Shown here in pieces: positions 39,201-51,165 of a stretch of DNA of 64,000 bases. Made by a program: the position numbers and the translations under genes. Below the pieces are notes generated by a model. It was given only the letters and a program-made list of their open reading frames with translations, did not search any database and was not told the origin of the DNA. This DNA comes from Paratrimastix pyriformis (lineage: Eukaryota > Preaxostyla > Paratrimastigidae), in the NCBI GenBank assembly GCA_027972325.1, contig JAPMOS010000038.1:140001-204000 (forward strand). The letters run 5' to 3'. How positions within the stretch are numbered: the first letter of the stretch is position 1; each line of letters begins with the position of its first letter.

Positions 39201-40125
39201 TCCCCCTCCGGCTGTCCGGCAGGCACGGGTCGGGCAGGCAACATCTCCTCGGGGACGGGTGCGCACATAAAGCCGTTAACGGCTTGTGCCGTGCTGCCCC
39301 GGGGGATATACACCGTAAAAATGAAAATCATATTGGTCTGTCGACGCGGGGGATGCAGACCTAGCGGTGATTCCCTCCCAGATGGCTGTGTGCCGGAACA
39401 TACAAAAAAGAAGGCGAGCCAACAGAACAACACGGAACCCATCCTGCGAATTTTCCCAGCGGGGCGGGAGGCACTAAAGAAATCGAGGTGCAATGACGAG
39501 GGGAAGATGACTCGGCGACCTTGGAGGCGATACGGTTAATCAAGGGGACAAAACTTCCCAAAATGGCATCACTATCTCGGTCTCGAATTTTGTACTGCAG
39601 GCTCCGAGCCATGGCCGAGTAAATGAGAAGGTAAGAATCGAGACTTGCATCATCGGTTTGGTTGTTCCACTCCGGAAGAGACTCGGGGGCAATACAATGA
39701 TGCAGAAGCCCAACAAGACGTTTAAAATACTTCATGACATATGGGAACAGCTCATTGGGAAAGGCTGACAGAGAATGCCGCTGCAAAAACTGAATAAGGA
39801 GGGCAGCCGTGGGCTCACGGCGCTGCCTGTCCACTTTATATGCGTTAAGAATCGCGCAACGCTCGGGGATGGGGACAGCATCGTTCAAACCGCGCTCCAA
39901 AACCGTGTCCGCCATCGATTTGAAAAACACGAGCGGCTTGCCTCTCTGGTCAGTCAGTCTCTTTTTGACGAGGCCCCACAAGAACGTCCTGATGTCTTTG
40001 GCGGCACAGGCGCACGGATGTGCTGCGAGTATCATAGAAAATGCAAAATCAGTTTCCATTGATCGCGATATCCTTGGGTCGTTCTTTGCCGAGATTGGAT
40101 ACTCTGTCCTCCGGAAAGCTGCCAT
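30140..40125 (-). CDS. Importin-7/8-like karyopherin
   Basis: Sixteen exons join in phase to 1,327 aa: 39520-40125, 39132-39337, 38692-38824, 38132-38332, 37619-37800, 36541-36676, 35740-36028, 35350-35424, 34733-34935, 34363-34476, 33939-34253, 33394-33495, 32905-33115, 32436-32602, 31154-31445, 30140-30891. HEAT-type helices resemble importin-7/8 in order: CPWWKAKKWLARLYRR, VLPRLRDLLPRLVAL with NPVEYAK, DDDQVAMMQMSACHVLNGLL, and ITPDLIEFHEEILGLLM. Near the C-terminus is a long Asp/Glu block with a Lys patch (KKKTKKTKRAKKGE), like the acidic C-terminal region of that family. Such proteins carry cargo through nuclear pores under Ran control. The N-terminal 200 residues match the family only loosely. 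The gene is about 300 aa longer than usual. Its introns hold a tRNA gene, repeats R3 and R5, and long minisatellites. Confidence 0.78.
31462..32325. repeat. 21-bp minisatellite, about 40 copies
   Basis: Tandem units of GATGATGATGGGGGTAGTAGC with a few G-to-T variants (GATGTGGGTAG) fill most of intron 31446-32435 of the importin gene. Twenty-one bases is a multiple of three, so all frames stay open for about 290 codons (for instance SSDDDGG units on +). These are not genes. There are no unique spacers, so this is not CRISPR. Confidence 0.95.
32629..32770. repeat. 10-bp (GACCGGATGA)n minisatellite
   Basis: About 14 near-perfect units in the importin intron 32603-32904. Confidence 0.95.
32816..32892 (-). 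repeat. Dispersed intron repeat R3, copy 2
   Basis: Diverged copy beginning a few bases after the donor of importin intron 32603-32904. The shared core in gene sense includes CACAAGTTCGC, GCGTCATTTGAG and CCAGTCCCTTT. Confidence 0.7.
33155..33252. repeat. Intron repeat R5 (two tandem copies)
   Basis: GAAGGAAGAAGGACGATGTT occurs twice in importin intron 33116-33393. Diverged relatives are at 38459-38500 (another importin intron) and 44551-44580 (a tubby intron). Confidence 0.65.
33708..33784 (-). repeat. Dispersed intron repeat R3, copy 3
   Basis: Lies in importin intron 33496-33938. It shares CACAAGTTCGCTCAGCTGTC and CCTGTCCGATTG with the other copies, in the same orientation as transcription. 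Confidence 0.8.
34520..34591 (-). tRNA. tRNA-Met (CAT), elongator type
   Basis: Full cloverleaf of 72 bases: acceptor AGCGGAG pairs with CTCCGCT, D-stem GCTC/GAGC, anticodon arm TTGGG-CTCATAA-CTCAA, T-stem GGAGG/CCTCT, discriminator A. The initial A-T pair and the T-loop (ATCAAGA) should be checked to confirm elongator rather than initiator identity. A T-run follows the 3' end on the minus strand, as expected for a Pol III terminator. The gene sits inside importin intron 34477-34732 (256 bases), on the same strand as its host. Confidence 0.9.
36190..36285. repeat. (GAC/GAT)n triplet run
   Basis: About 30 GAC or GAT triplets inside importin intron 36029-36540. Confidence 0.9.
36880..37256. 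repeat. 10-bp (ACACGACACC)n minisatellite
   Basis: About 36 units, almost perfect, with one 3-base slip near 37073. It lies in the intron between importin exons 37619-37800 and 36541-36676. Confidence 0.95.
37438..37520. repeat. Partial duplicate of an importin exon edge inside the adjoining intron
   Basis: About 80 bases duplicate 37618-37700, which is the 3' part of exon 37619-37800. Differences are few (GCAGCC for GCAGGT, GTCGTT for GTCATT, TTCTGG for TTTTGG). The peptide NPVEYAKGENDFTA can be read from both copies. Only the outer copy joins in phase with neighbouring exons. Confidence 0.8.
37818..37882 (-). repeat. Dispersed intron repeat R3, copy 4
   Basis: Near-identical to the DXO copy (29007-29062). 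It lies about 20 bases before the acceptor of importin intron 37801-38131. Confidence 0.9.
38377..38427. repeat. Partial duplicate of an importin exon start with its acceptor
   Basis: About 50 bases repeat 38289-38343, that is the first codons of exon 38132-38332 plus its 3' splice site, with a 7-base deletion and one or two substitutions. The copy lies in the upstream intron 38333-38691. Confidence 0.8.
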
Positions 40126-40162
40126 GGTTCGGCGGCTTCCACTTGCGTTTGAGAACAAAAGA

Positions 40163-41303
40163 ATGGAAATAAATTGGATTGTTACAAACGCCCTTCTCCA
40201 GGTCTGACCGTTTCATTGCCCTCTCCTCCTCATGCCCGCCAAAGTTCGGGCAAGAATTCCAGCCGTCCCTTCTCGAGCATTCTGGGCACACGTCAATCGA
40301 TGCAATCAACTATGCGCTCGTGAGCTCTCATATTCAGGGCTTCTCTTGGACTGCCCGTGCAATGAGCGAGCTCGAGCTCGACGAAGTTGCCTCGATGTTC
40401 CAACTACCTCTGACAACCTACACAAAAAGCGAGTTGGCGCCTGGGATTACCCAGGAGACCCCGAGTCGGTCTCCGCTGGCTCCGTACATTGAGGAATTGC
40501 ATCGAGTCATCCGTGAGTCCGGCCAGGCTCTCCTCCGCGCCGGTTATGCCGACTTTGCCGAGGTGGTCTGTTTCTCTCGATTTTTGTTGAATCGGCCCAC
40601 GAATGAAATGACACGGCAGGTCCTCCGGCACGCCCGTCCGGGTCGCTCCGACCCCCCGTCCGCGTGGAGTGTCGTAGCCGCTCTCGCCGAGGCCTGCCCC
40701 GCCTTCGATGACCGGGCCACCTATGTCCAGCCCGCGTCTCCTTCTCCTTCTCCTTCGGGTGCTGTCGCCACTGCCACCGCGGCGACATCCGCAGAGGCCG
40801 ATCTCTGCACCCCTGATTCGCCCGCACCCTCGACCCACACCCCCGTCCAGTGTCTGTTCCACCGGAAGGCCCAGCTCGGGGTGGCCGAGCTATACCGGCG
40901 CTTCCGGCAGGAGGACCCGAGCCTGTTTGAGTTTGCCGACATTGGCACACTCGCCGCACCCGCGGAGCCCAACACCATCGCGGTCCTGCGCGGTGCCGGG
41001 GTCATTCAGGTGAGGACCGATACGCTACGTGAGGCCATTGAAGGCGGACACGCCATCGAGGCGGGCTCACCCGAGGAGATTGAGCTTCGTGCCGCCTGCG
41101 TCGTGGCCGTGGACCGGTTGGCCGATATGTGCCGTGAGCATCCCCTGCCACCTCCGGAGGTGCCCGTTCCCGAAACTGCGGTGAGTACCCCAGGACCCGC
41201 TCCCACCCCCATCGAACTGTATTGGTATCTGGGCCTCCTATCCAAGACCCCACGCTACCAGTCAATCCCTCGCCACCTCGCACGAAATAGTTTGGCGTAT
41301 TGA
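40163..41303 (+). CDS. QNG1: Queuosine salvage nucleosidase (DUF2419/QNG1 family)
   Basis: Model: exons 40163-40201 and 40245-41303 (365 aa); the 43-base intron has a GTCTG donor and the exons join in phase. Family segments are visible in order: HTSIDAINYALV, LELDEVASMFQL, EELHRVIRESGQALLRAGYA, a Ser/Pro insert near residue 180-215, FHRKAQLGVAELYRRF, VLRGAGVIQVRTDTLREAIE, GSPEEIELRAACVVAVDRLA and a C-terminal PIELYWYLGLLS with a closing Tyr. This family releases queuine from queuosine nucleotides so it can be put back into tRNA position 34. The start is 37 bases from the divergent importin start codon. The N-terminus matches the family less well than the rest. Confidence 0.8.
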
Positions 41304-41394
41304 TCCCCCACCCCCCCCCCACCCCCCCCCCCCCCACCCCCACCCCACCCCCGCTCTTTCGGAGTTCGAGACGCGATCTTCTTGAAAATCGCCT

Positions 41395-41677
41395 TTAGAC
41401 CCTCACCACCCGCAAGGGGGGTCCGTATGAGATGGGTCGGCCCGATGCAAGTTTGGGGGTTCGGGTCGCCACCAACCAGATCGCGTGGCTGAAAGGTCCT
41501 CCAAGTTGGCCGGAGTGGAATTGTGCAGGAAACAGACATCGTCCCGGGCAACCACCCAAGAATCGTCAACACACAGTTCAAGAGAAAATGAGCCGTGCAC
41601 CCATCTGCGAGGAGAGCTGCAATGGGTGGAAAAAGGAAGGCCATAACCACCAAAAAAAATGTTGCTACTGCGCCCAT
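41395..41677 (-). CDS. Small PMP3-type membrane proteolipid (UPF0057)
   Basis: Exons 41538-41677 and 41395-41488, joined by a 49-base intron with GTCTG donor, give 77 aa. The protein has the two hydrophobic helices of the family with the conserved signature FLFPPIAALLADGC, then NCVLTILGWLPGTIHAIWLV across the splice junction. The intron splits the second helix, so the family is only obvious after splicing. PMP3-type proteins are plasma-membrane peptides linked to salt tolerance and membrane potential. The C-terminal tail (ATRTPKLASGRPISYG and following) is about 25 residues longer than the shortest relatives. It converges with QNG1 across a poly-C tract at 41305-41340 and diverges from the tubby gene. 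Confidence 0.8.
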
Positions 41678-41844
41678 GATGGCTGTGAAAATCTCTTTTG
41701 GATTTTTTGAGGGCGCACGGCTGAGACGGACAGACCAGCGTTTTGACTTGTCCGGCGGAAGTCTGGTCAAGCGGTTCGTCCCCCTCTTCCCTTTTTTGCA
41801 CTTCGAGTGACTCGCCGTTCGCGCATTGGTGGTTCCAAAACAGA

Positions 41845-43484
41845 ATGGAAGAAACCCCAACAGAACGTGCTCTCAGGTTAATGAAAGTCTGCCGCCATGC
41901 ATTCTTTTTTGATTGGCCGCACGTTGTTCTGAATCTCATCGTAGGAAAAACGGCAAGCTCGAGCCACAAATGCCGGTCCGGATCGTTCATCTTTTTTTCC
42001 CTTTATTTTCTTTTGGTGTTTTTCCAGGCCGGATTCAAAGCACTCTGGCGGATGCCATCACTCCCGTCCCCAGTCCGGTTCCCAACCGTAACTCCTCTAC
42101 TCCACTTCCGCCAATGTCTCCTTGCCCGCCTGGTACGCCCGTTCCACCAAACTCTCCAGCCCCGATGACTCTGCGCCCACCCACCTCGTCGCCCCTCCCC
42201 GAGCGGTACCATCCACATCCCCCCATGAGCCCCGCACCCCCGGGGACACCGGCCCCCATGGCGCCACGACCAAGCGGATTCTCAAGTCTGCCCAGCCGGC
42301 CACCCTCAACGCCAACCCCGACGGCCACCGGACAGCCGGGAAGCGTGGCCGCCTTGCTGGAGGAGCGTCGCGTCTGTCCAACCTGGGGGTGGAGCCACAC
42401 CGTGGATACTCTGACTCTGAAGTGGGTGTGGGGACTGGGATTTTGGTGGCTGCTACACCTGCAATTCAACGAGAGCGCCCGACGCCAAATGCCTCATCGT
42501 CCCTTGTGGGCAAGGTGATGGGTGCGGGTGTCGGTACCCGGGGGGAACACCCTCCATTCCCGAAAGCGCCTTCCACGACACCTCACCGCCACAGCACATT
42601 CGCTGCTCTCTGTCGACCCATCTGTCATCCTCATCACCATCTTTGCATCCGCCTCCCCCCCCTCCCCCCACCCCACCCCCGACCTCGGCCAGGCCGTCCC
42701 CCGAGCCCCGCCGAGCTTCGGCTGCGTGAGGAGGGCATCCGGACCACCTTCATCCCCGACGTGTCCATCCCGCGGCCCCGGATGGTGCTCGACCTGACCG
42801 ACATGACCGCCTTCCTGATGTCGTCCGTACCCCCCCCCCCCCTCCCCCCATCAGGCACTCCCTCCCAGGGGGCATATCGACACGGACATGACCGCCTTCA
42901 TGATGTCGTCGTCCCCTCCCCCTCCCCCTCCCCCCCCATGCAGCTCAGACATGGGGCATATCCTTCCCTCCCCCCCCCCCCCCCATGCAGCTCAGACATG
43001 GGGCATATCGACACTCCCACCCAAGGGGGGTATCGACCCACCCAGGGGGGCATGCCGTTGTTCGGTGTTGCCTCATCAGCATCAGCATCAGCATCCAGTC
43101 GTCATCATCATCCATGACTATCCAATCATCATCACCACCAATCATCATCACCACCAATCATCATCACCCTCCCAATTTCTGCAGCCCCGCGCCGCGTGGG
43201 GCTGGTTGTTCAGCGCTGCCTCGTCATCATCCCCACCCAATCATCGCCATCACTACTCACAATCTTCCCTGCAGCCCCGCGCCGCGTGGGCTGATTGTCC
43301 AGTGTTGCATCGAACGATTCAAGGGCCTCTACCCGCGATTTGATGTCTTTCTCGAGGAGGTCCGTCGCTGGCTGTGCTGGCTGTGCTGTGCTGTGCTGTG
43401 CTGTGCTGTGCTGTGCTGTGCTGTGCTGTGCTGTGCTGTGCTGTGCTGTGCTGTGCTGTGCTGTGCTGTGCTGTGCTGTTGCTG

Positions 43485-43562
<78 letters not shown>

Positions 43563-43573
43563 GCTGTTGTCTG

Positions 43574-43615
<42 letters not shown>

Positions 43616-45565
43616 GCTGGCTATGCTGTCTGTGCTGGCTGTCTGTGCTGGCTGTGCTGTCTGTCTGTCTACACAGCCTCGCACACACACACACACGCAC
43701 ACGCACACCCTGCCTGTCAAACACATCCCTCCCCCCTCCCCTCCCTCCCCCCACCCCACCCCACCCCTGCAGCCGCGCCGTTTCCTGATGTCGGCCCGGC
43801 TGCGGAAGAAGAGCAAATCGGTCAATTTCCTGGTCTCCATGAACGAGCAGGACCTGGCCCGGGCCTCGCTCAACTACCTCGGCAAGATTCGGTCCGCCCT
43901 TCGCAGCGTGGGAGGGGCGATGGTGGCTATTGCCCGCGTGTATGGTGGATATTACCCGCGTGTGGAGGGGCGATGGTGGCTATTGCCCGCGTGTGGAGGG
44001 CTATGTGCGGTAGAGGGTGATGGCGGATATTACCCTGGTGTGGTGGGCGGAGGGCGAGAGTGGATCTTGTGGTGGATAGTGGTGGATATGACCCACGTGT
44101 GGTGGATATGACCCGCGTGTGGTGGATATGACCCGCGTGTGGTGGATATGACCCCCGCGTGTGGTGGATATGACCCCCGCGTGTGGTGGATATGACCCAC
44201 GTGTGGTGGATGACCCACGGGTGTGGTGGATATGACCCCCGCGTGTGGTGGATATGACCCCCATGTGTGGATATGACCCACGTGTGGTGGATGGCGATGG
44301 TGGATATTCCGGTGGATCTTGCTCCCCCACTTTGCTGTCCCTGACGCGGCCAATTATGCGGTTTTGTGGCGCAGTGCGGGGTTCTTCTCCAACGACTACG
44401 TGGCGTATGACAAGGGCGAGAACCCGGCCACGGTGGACCGGGACCGCGCCTCGGGCCTGGCAGCCCGCCAGGAGATGGCCCACATCGCATTCGTCTGTGT
44501 TTCCTGTGTCTGGTGTGTGTTTCCTGTGTCTGGTGTCTGTGTGTGTTGGAAGCAGAAGGTAGGAAAGGGAGACGATGTTGAAGTTGTGCGTTTGTCCGTG
44601 TTCGCTGCTGCCTTTGCTATATCTATCTGTTCTTCCTCCATATTTTTTTATCAAGGGGTACGTAGATCAAATGGTAGATCGCGCGCTTTGCATGCGTGAG
44701 GCACCGGGATCGATGCCCGGCGTATCCACTACTCTTTTTTCTGTCACTTCATTTTCGTGTGCGCGTGGTCCTGTTTTTTCCGCCTCGGATTGAGACCTTG
44801 CCGCCGACCGACTTGTTCCCTTGTTGGCCTGGTGTTCTTCTCTCCACCTTTTGAATTTTTTGTCTGTGCATGCGCATCCGTGTGGGAGGGTGGAACCGAG
44901 CGCCCGTGGCCCACGTCGCATTCGTCAGTGTTTGTGTGCACCCGACGACCCGTCTAAGTGGCAAGCGTGTGGCGTGCCAAAGAGAGATAACGGCACGCAG
45001 ACTGCAGATGAAATTCAAACTTCAAGCCGGTCGTTCTCTCGCCATCCCCGCGTCGCCTTTCACCGCAGGGAGCCTCCAAGACCCCACCTCGCTCGATTCG
45101 GGTCATTCTGCCTGCGGTCCGACCGGACGGCTCGCGGGTCATCTGCCGGCCCTTTGAGGAGCACGAAAGTCTCATCCACCGGGCCTCGGAAGACCCCGAG
45201 TTGATCGTGCTCGAGAACAAGGTGCCCGTCCTGGATCCAGGTCGGTGGACGTTCCCCCGGGGTCCGGAACACAATACAAAATCATCGCCTCTTTTTCTTT
45301 TTTTTTCTTCTTCTTCGTTCTGTTCTTCCTCACACTCTTGGACCCCCCAGTCACCAACCAGTACCGGATGGACTTCCATGGCCGGGTGACCCAGCCCTCG
45401 GTGAAGAATTTCCAGTTGATCCGGGCGCGCGACCCGGGGGCCGACGTCCTGCTTCAGTTTGGCCGGACAGGCAAAAACAACTTCACCCTGGATTTCTCCT
45501 TCCCGCTGTGCCCGTTCCAGGCTTTCGCGATCGCCGTGGCGGCGCTGCACAAGAAGACCGCTTGA
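41845..45565 (+). CDS. Tubby-like protein
   Basis: Exons 41845-41886, 41945-41975, 42028-42371, 42476-42527, 42693-42822, 43275-43359, 43773-43891, 44375-44492, 45069-45240 and 45351-45565 join in phase to 435 aa. Residues 1-155 are Pro/Ser/Thr-rich and disordered. The tubby barrel follows: LIVQCCIERFKGLYPRFDVF, the basic phosphoinositide-binding strand RLRKKSKSVNFLVSM, NYLGKIRAGFFSNDYVAYD, RSIRVILPAVRPDG, and the terminal signature FHGRVTQPSVKNFQLI, LQFGRTGKNNFTLDFSFP and CPFQAFAIAVAALHKKTA. Tubby proteins bind PI(4,5)P2 and, in ciliated cells, deliver membrane cargo to cilia. The introns hold a tRNA-Ala gene, TGCTG/TGTTGC microsatellites, a minisatellite and duplicated exon edges. Confidence 0.9.
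42887..42911. repeat. Copy of a tubby exon end with donor site
   Basis: GACATGACCGCCTTCATGAT and the following GTCGTC repeat the last 25 bases of exon 42693-42822, with one substitution, inside the downstream intron. Confidence 0.8.
43179..43215. repeat. Copy of a tubby exon start with acceptor site
   Basis: CTGCAGCCCCGCGCCGCGTG and following bases repeat 43271-43306 (acceptor plus exon start) about 90 bases upstream of the true acceptor. One extra G shifts its frame, so the inner copy is the usable one. Confidence 0.8.
43378..43665. repeat. (TGTGC)n and (TGTTGC)n microsatellite
   Basis: Pentamer TGTGC units change into hexamer TGTTGC units within tubby intron 43360-43772. Frames reading CCAVLCC or LLLL here are artefacts. 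Confidence 0.9.
44085..44295. repeat. GTGTGGTGGATATGACCC minisatellite
   Basis: About ten variable units of 17-20 bases lie in tubby intron 43892-44374. Confidence 0.85.
44656..44728 (+). tRNA. tRNA-Ala (TGC)
   Basis: A 73-base cloverleaf: acceptor GGGTACG with CGTATCC, D-stem GATC/GATC, anticodon arm CGCGC-TTTGCAT-GCGTG, T-stem CCGGG/CCCGG, discriminator A. A TTTTTT run follows at about 44734, consistent with Pol III termination. The T-loop (ATCGATG) is slightly unusual. It lies within tubby intron 44493-45068 on the same strand as its host. Confidence 0.9.
44909..44937. repeat. Copy of a tubby exon end with donor site (beyond the tRNA)
   Basis: TGGCCCACGTCGCATTCGTC and following bases repeat 44477-44502, the end of exon 44375-44492 with its GTCTG donor, here as GTCAG. 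It lies 430 bases further into the same intron, on the far side of the tRNA-Ala gene. Confidence 0.75.
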
Positions 45566-45952
45566 CATGTGGACTGATTTGTGGATAAGTTGATTGCGCA
45601 TGGAAGCGAACGTTCTTTGATCCCCCCCCCCCCCCCCCCCCCCGGCATTCGAATTCCTTCTAATGTTTTTCTATTGATTTGTTTGAGCCTCACCTTTGGG
45701 AAAAAACTCCGTTGTTCGATTGATCTTCTTCGGACCGAGCGGCGTAATCCAAAATCTCCGTAAGATTTTTTCCCCGTTGTCAACAGGGAAATTGGCAGAT
45801 TCGGCGTCGCTACTCCCAAACACAAGGGTAATACCCATTTACAACCTGAAAAAGCCTCGTATGGTCCGCCAAGAACACCCGCCCTGTTTTGCCCATCATG
45901 TTTTTTTTTCTCTTAGGGTTTGTGAAAGGATTCGGGATTTTTCGGTCTTTAA

Positions 45953-48123
<2,171 letters not shown>

Positions 48124-49393
48124 TGGGGAGGGTCGTGCTGAACCGTCCTGCTAGCCGGTGATCGGGTCAAGGGAAGGACTTTTGTGTGGCTTCAACCCAC
48201 GCATGGGTCCACTCCCCCACGCCCATCCACCCGCTAGAGATGTGCCGGCGGTTCCCCCTTCCTCCCCCTTTTCGCGTTTATGCGCGTCCCTTTGGTGGGA
48301 TGCTGCACCACCTCTGTTCATTCTGGGCTCCCTTCCCCCTGGGCGGGACTGGTAATCGCGCTCCCCTCGTGTGTTGTGAAGGCATCGCCTGAAATCGTGA
48401 CCTTGTCGTCGCGAAGGCCCTGCCCGATTTTCACTTGTGGTTGTCGCTTTTGCCGGATTCCGCCTGTCGTATACTCCGCTCGGAGATCCAAAAGAGAGAG
48501 AATAATTCTCTTTCCCCTCTCCTCATGAACGTTCACGCTGTGAGTGGAACGGAGCTGCTTTGAGCATCCTGTCCATCACCCCCACGTCCTCCTCAAGACA
48601 TCAGCGTCCGTGCACGGTGGTTCTTTCGAAAACGCACACATTGAGAAATATGACCGGACATACCAGCGATTCGACAAGAGAAGAGAGAGAGAGTCCCAGA
48701 TCAGAGCAGATGCAGCTCTGATTGAGAGGAGTGAGAAAGGTCAGGATCGAATTATATATAATAATGGGCTATTGACACTCAAAAGGAGCGGGGGTTGGGG
48801 CCTTCGGAGCAGCCTTTGTCCGAGCCTGATCCCTCGTAATTGACGTGGGCTTCAGGTTTTTCTGGTGAGGAGAGAAATTTGGTATTCTGCATGCGAACTG
48901 ATGCGGACCTCTTGGCGCCGTTTGGCCTGATTCGTCCGCTTCCGCTGATGCGGATGGAACGACTTGACAGAAAGTCCGTTGACCCGTGGCATTGAGAGGT
49001 TTTAACTTGTCGAGAGGACCTTGAAATTTCCCGCACTTTTTTCGTTTGTGTGGATTCCTCCTCCCTCTTTCAAAGAAATGGAATCGGCTGGTTGGAGTAG
49101 TATCTCTTCGCTTTTGTCACATCACCTCACCTCCCACAAAATAGGCCAAGAAAAATTCCGTCCAGAGTGATGTGATGCCCAATCTTGTGGCGGAATCGTC
49201 CAAACAATCTGACAGCGGCTGCTTCGCTTTCTCACGCTCGGTCGAATCGGGTGTCAAGTAGCAAATAAAACAACGTGATCAAAGCGCCCATCATCGCACC
49301 GGCTTTTGGTCGCCTCCGACCAGCCGGTTCGAGACACGCAGGCATTGTTTAAACAGCCAGGAGACAACCGACTGCACTTGACTTAAACTCTCG
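48124..49393. other. Intergenic region downstream of thioredoxin reductase
   Basis: About 1.27 kb with no coding exon or tRNA that I can support. It should contain the thioredoxin reductase 3' UTR and, if the selenoprotein reading is right, a SECIS stem-loop. From 49292 it enters the direct duplication shared with 55343-55884. Confidence 0.6.
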
Positions 49394-49813
49394 ATGCCCC
49401 GCGAAAAACTGCCAAACTATCATCCTCCCAAGAGGCGGGCCCACCACCGTGGGGCCCGGGTCCGGGCGAAGAATGAGCAAGCCAATAAGAAATCGGGTGA
49501 GGTCTGTCGTTCGTGTCTTCTCAACCTGTACGACCCGTACTTCAGAAATTCCTCAAGCCGACCAAGATCACGGAAGACAACGCTCCTCCGGCTCTTCACA
49601 CCCGCAACCGCACAACCGCAAAGTAGCTGTGAGATGTCGTCAACCGAGATGCACGAGCAGAGAATAACTTGAAAAACACCCCTCCAATTCCTATCCCACG
49701 CGTGCATGATGATGGAGCGGACACGGCTTTTCGGGAACAAGAAAAACGAAGAAGAAACTACTTCTGCGTTGTTCACTTGGCGGCAGCAGCCTTCTTGTCC
49801 TCCTTCTCGATGT
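49292..49813. repeat. Large direct duplication, left copy
   Basis: Near-identical to 55343-55884. It covers a small spliced gene and ends with about 30 bases that code for the C-terminus of GluRS on the minus strand ([11 protein letters not shown]). Two internal segments differ: a 29-base insertion near 49399 and an unrelated stretch at 49606-49661. LINE sequence starts immediately at 49814. Confidence 0.9.
49394..49626 (+). CDS. Small basic protein, duplicated gene copy 1
   Basis: Exons 49394-49501 and 49546-49626 (44-base intron, GTCTG donor, TTCAG acceptor) give 62 aa. The product is basic: AHHRGARVRAKNEQANKKSG, then KFLKPTKITEDN after the splice, then a short tail ending RNRTTAK. I recognise no family. 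The intron and the conserved join KKSGE/KFLKPTK support a real gene or a recent pseudogene. Copy 2 lies at 55446-55744 with the same middle but a different N-terminal insert and C-terminus. Confidence 0.4.
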
Positions 49814-51160
49814 CCTCAGCTGCAGTCGAGGCGGACCTGGGGCTGATGCCAGTCGCGGCCCTGCGGGCCCAGGAGACCATGATCGAGTGGGGCCGCATCA
49901 AGCTGCTGCCGAAAGGCCGCCTCGTCCGGGAGCTGGTGGAACTGGGCGAGAAGCTCCCGCGGGTGCGGGGGGGGGGGCACCAATGCATCGGCGAATGGAC
50001 TGGCGCGGCTGAGGCGGTCCTGAAGGACTATGGCCTGGGCAGAGGCGAGCGTCCCGACGACGAGGCCATCCGGACCACCGGCATCGCTGCCTGGAAGGAC
50101 CTGGTCCGGAAGAAGGTGCGCGCACACGTGGAGGCCCAGTGGCGCGCCAAAATGGAAGACACCCGCTCGCGCCCGAGGCTGGCACTCCTGCGGCAGGTCA
50201 AGCAGGACTTTGGCCACAGCGAGGCCTACCTGGACGACATGTGCCCGGCGGGGCGCCGCATTGCGGCCCAGCTGCGCGCAGGAATGTACCTCGACGGTGA
50301 GTTCCTCCGCACCTGGAAGTCCAGACCTGCTGAGGCGAAGCGCGGTGGGGCCTGTATCTGCTGCAGCGACGCGGGGCCCCTCGAGGACGCCCAGCACATC
50401 ATCCAGCAATGCCCGGCGTACGAGGGCCTGCGGAAGAATGCTTGGGACCGCATCCATGCCATCTTGGGGGCCCCCGACTGGGCCCGACTGGAGGCCCTGG
50501 GCGGCGACAGGTGGCAGATCATGATCGGGAGGCCGGCTGCGGGATGGGGCCGCCTGACCAAGGAGGCCGTCATCGCGGGGACTTCCTGGCCCAGGTCCAC
50601 GCGCTTCGCCTCCAGCTGCTCCGAGAGAGGGGGGCCGAGCCGCCGCGGGTGGCCGGAGAGCGCGCGCCCCGGCGCCAGGCAACCTCATGGCCGAGCCGAA
50701 GACGGCTGCCTGCTGTGCCCATCCAGCAGACTAGCGGCCACCACAACGAGGCCTCCACTACATAACAATGGACTGAACCCCTCTCCCTTGCGGGTGGACG
50801 ACGGCGGCCTCAGGCTTGCCGGGTGGGCTCGTCCACGAAACCTGCAGGGAGGGGGGAGAGGTCTTAGGTCGTCGCTCTTTCCAGTCCCCTTCTCCTCTTG
50901 TCTTGCTCCCGTGACGCCTAGGTTGAGGCATACGCCGACCTTGCGGGATGACGTTGGCCGGGACTTTGGCTCAGCTGGACCCCCGGCCGTGTGTGTGTGA
51001 TCACTCCGGAGATGCCTGGAGTGAGGGATGGTTGGAATGGGTGGGTGGGGGGTGGGATAAAAACCTTTTGAGATTCTCCTCTTGTAATTTTCAGTTAGCC
51101 TCCCACGAGGCTGCACTAACACGAGAAAGAAAGATAGGATGATGTCGCGCACAGGGGGTT
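49814..51160 (+). mobile_element. 5'-truncated LINE (non-LTR retrotransposon) fragment
   Basis: An open frame from 49814 to about 50750 codes the C-terminal part of a LINE ORF2: a helical segment (SRPRLALLRQVKQDFGHSEA) and the zinc-knuckle-like GACICCSDAGPLEDAQHIIQ with QCPAYEGLR, typical of the region after reverse transcriptase in many LINE clades. No reverse-transcriptase or endonuclease motifs are present, so the copy is 5'-truncated. About 400 bases of non-coding 3' flank follow up to the next element. Its left edge abuts the duplicated GluRS tail exactly at 49813/49814. Confidence 0.7.
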
Positions 51161-51165
51161 ATGTA

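Noticed and set aside
43378-43665. Cys/Leu-rich transmembrane-like frames
   Set aside because: They come from TGTGC and TGTTGC repeats in a tubby intron.
48155-48460. Candidate SECIS elements (around 48159 and 48397)
   Set aside because: TGA/GTGA cores are present, but I could not pair a helix of the right length with an AA apical loop. Left unannotated.
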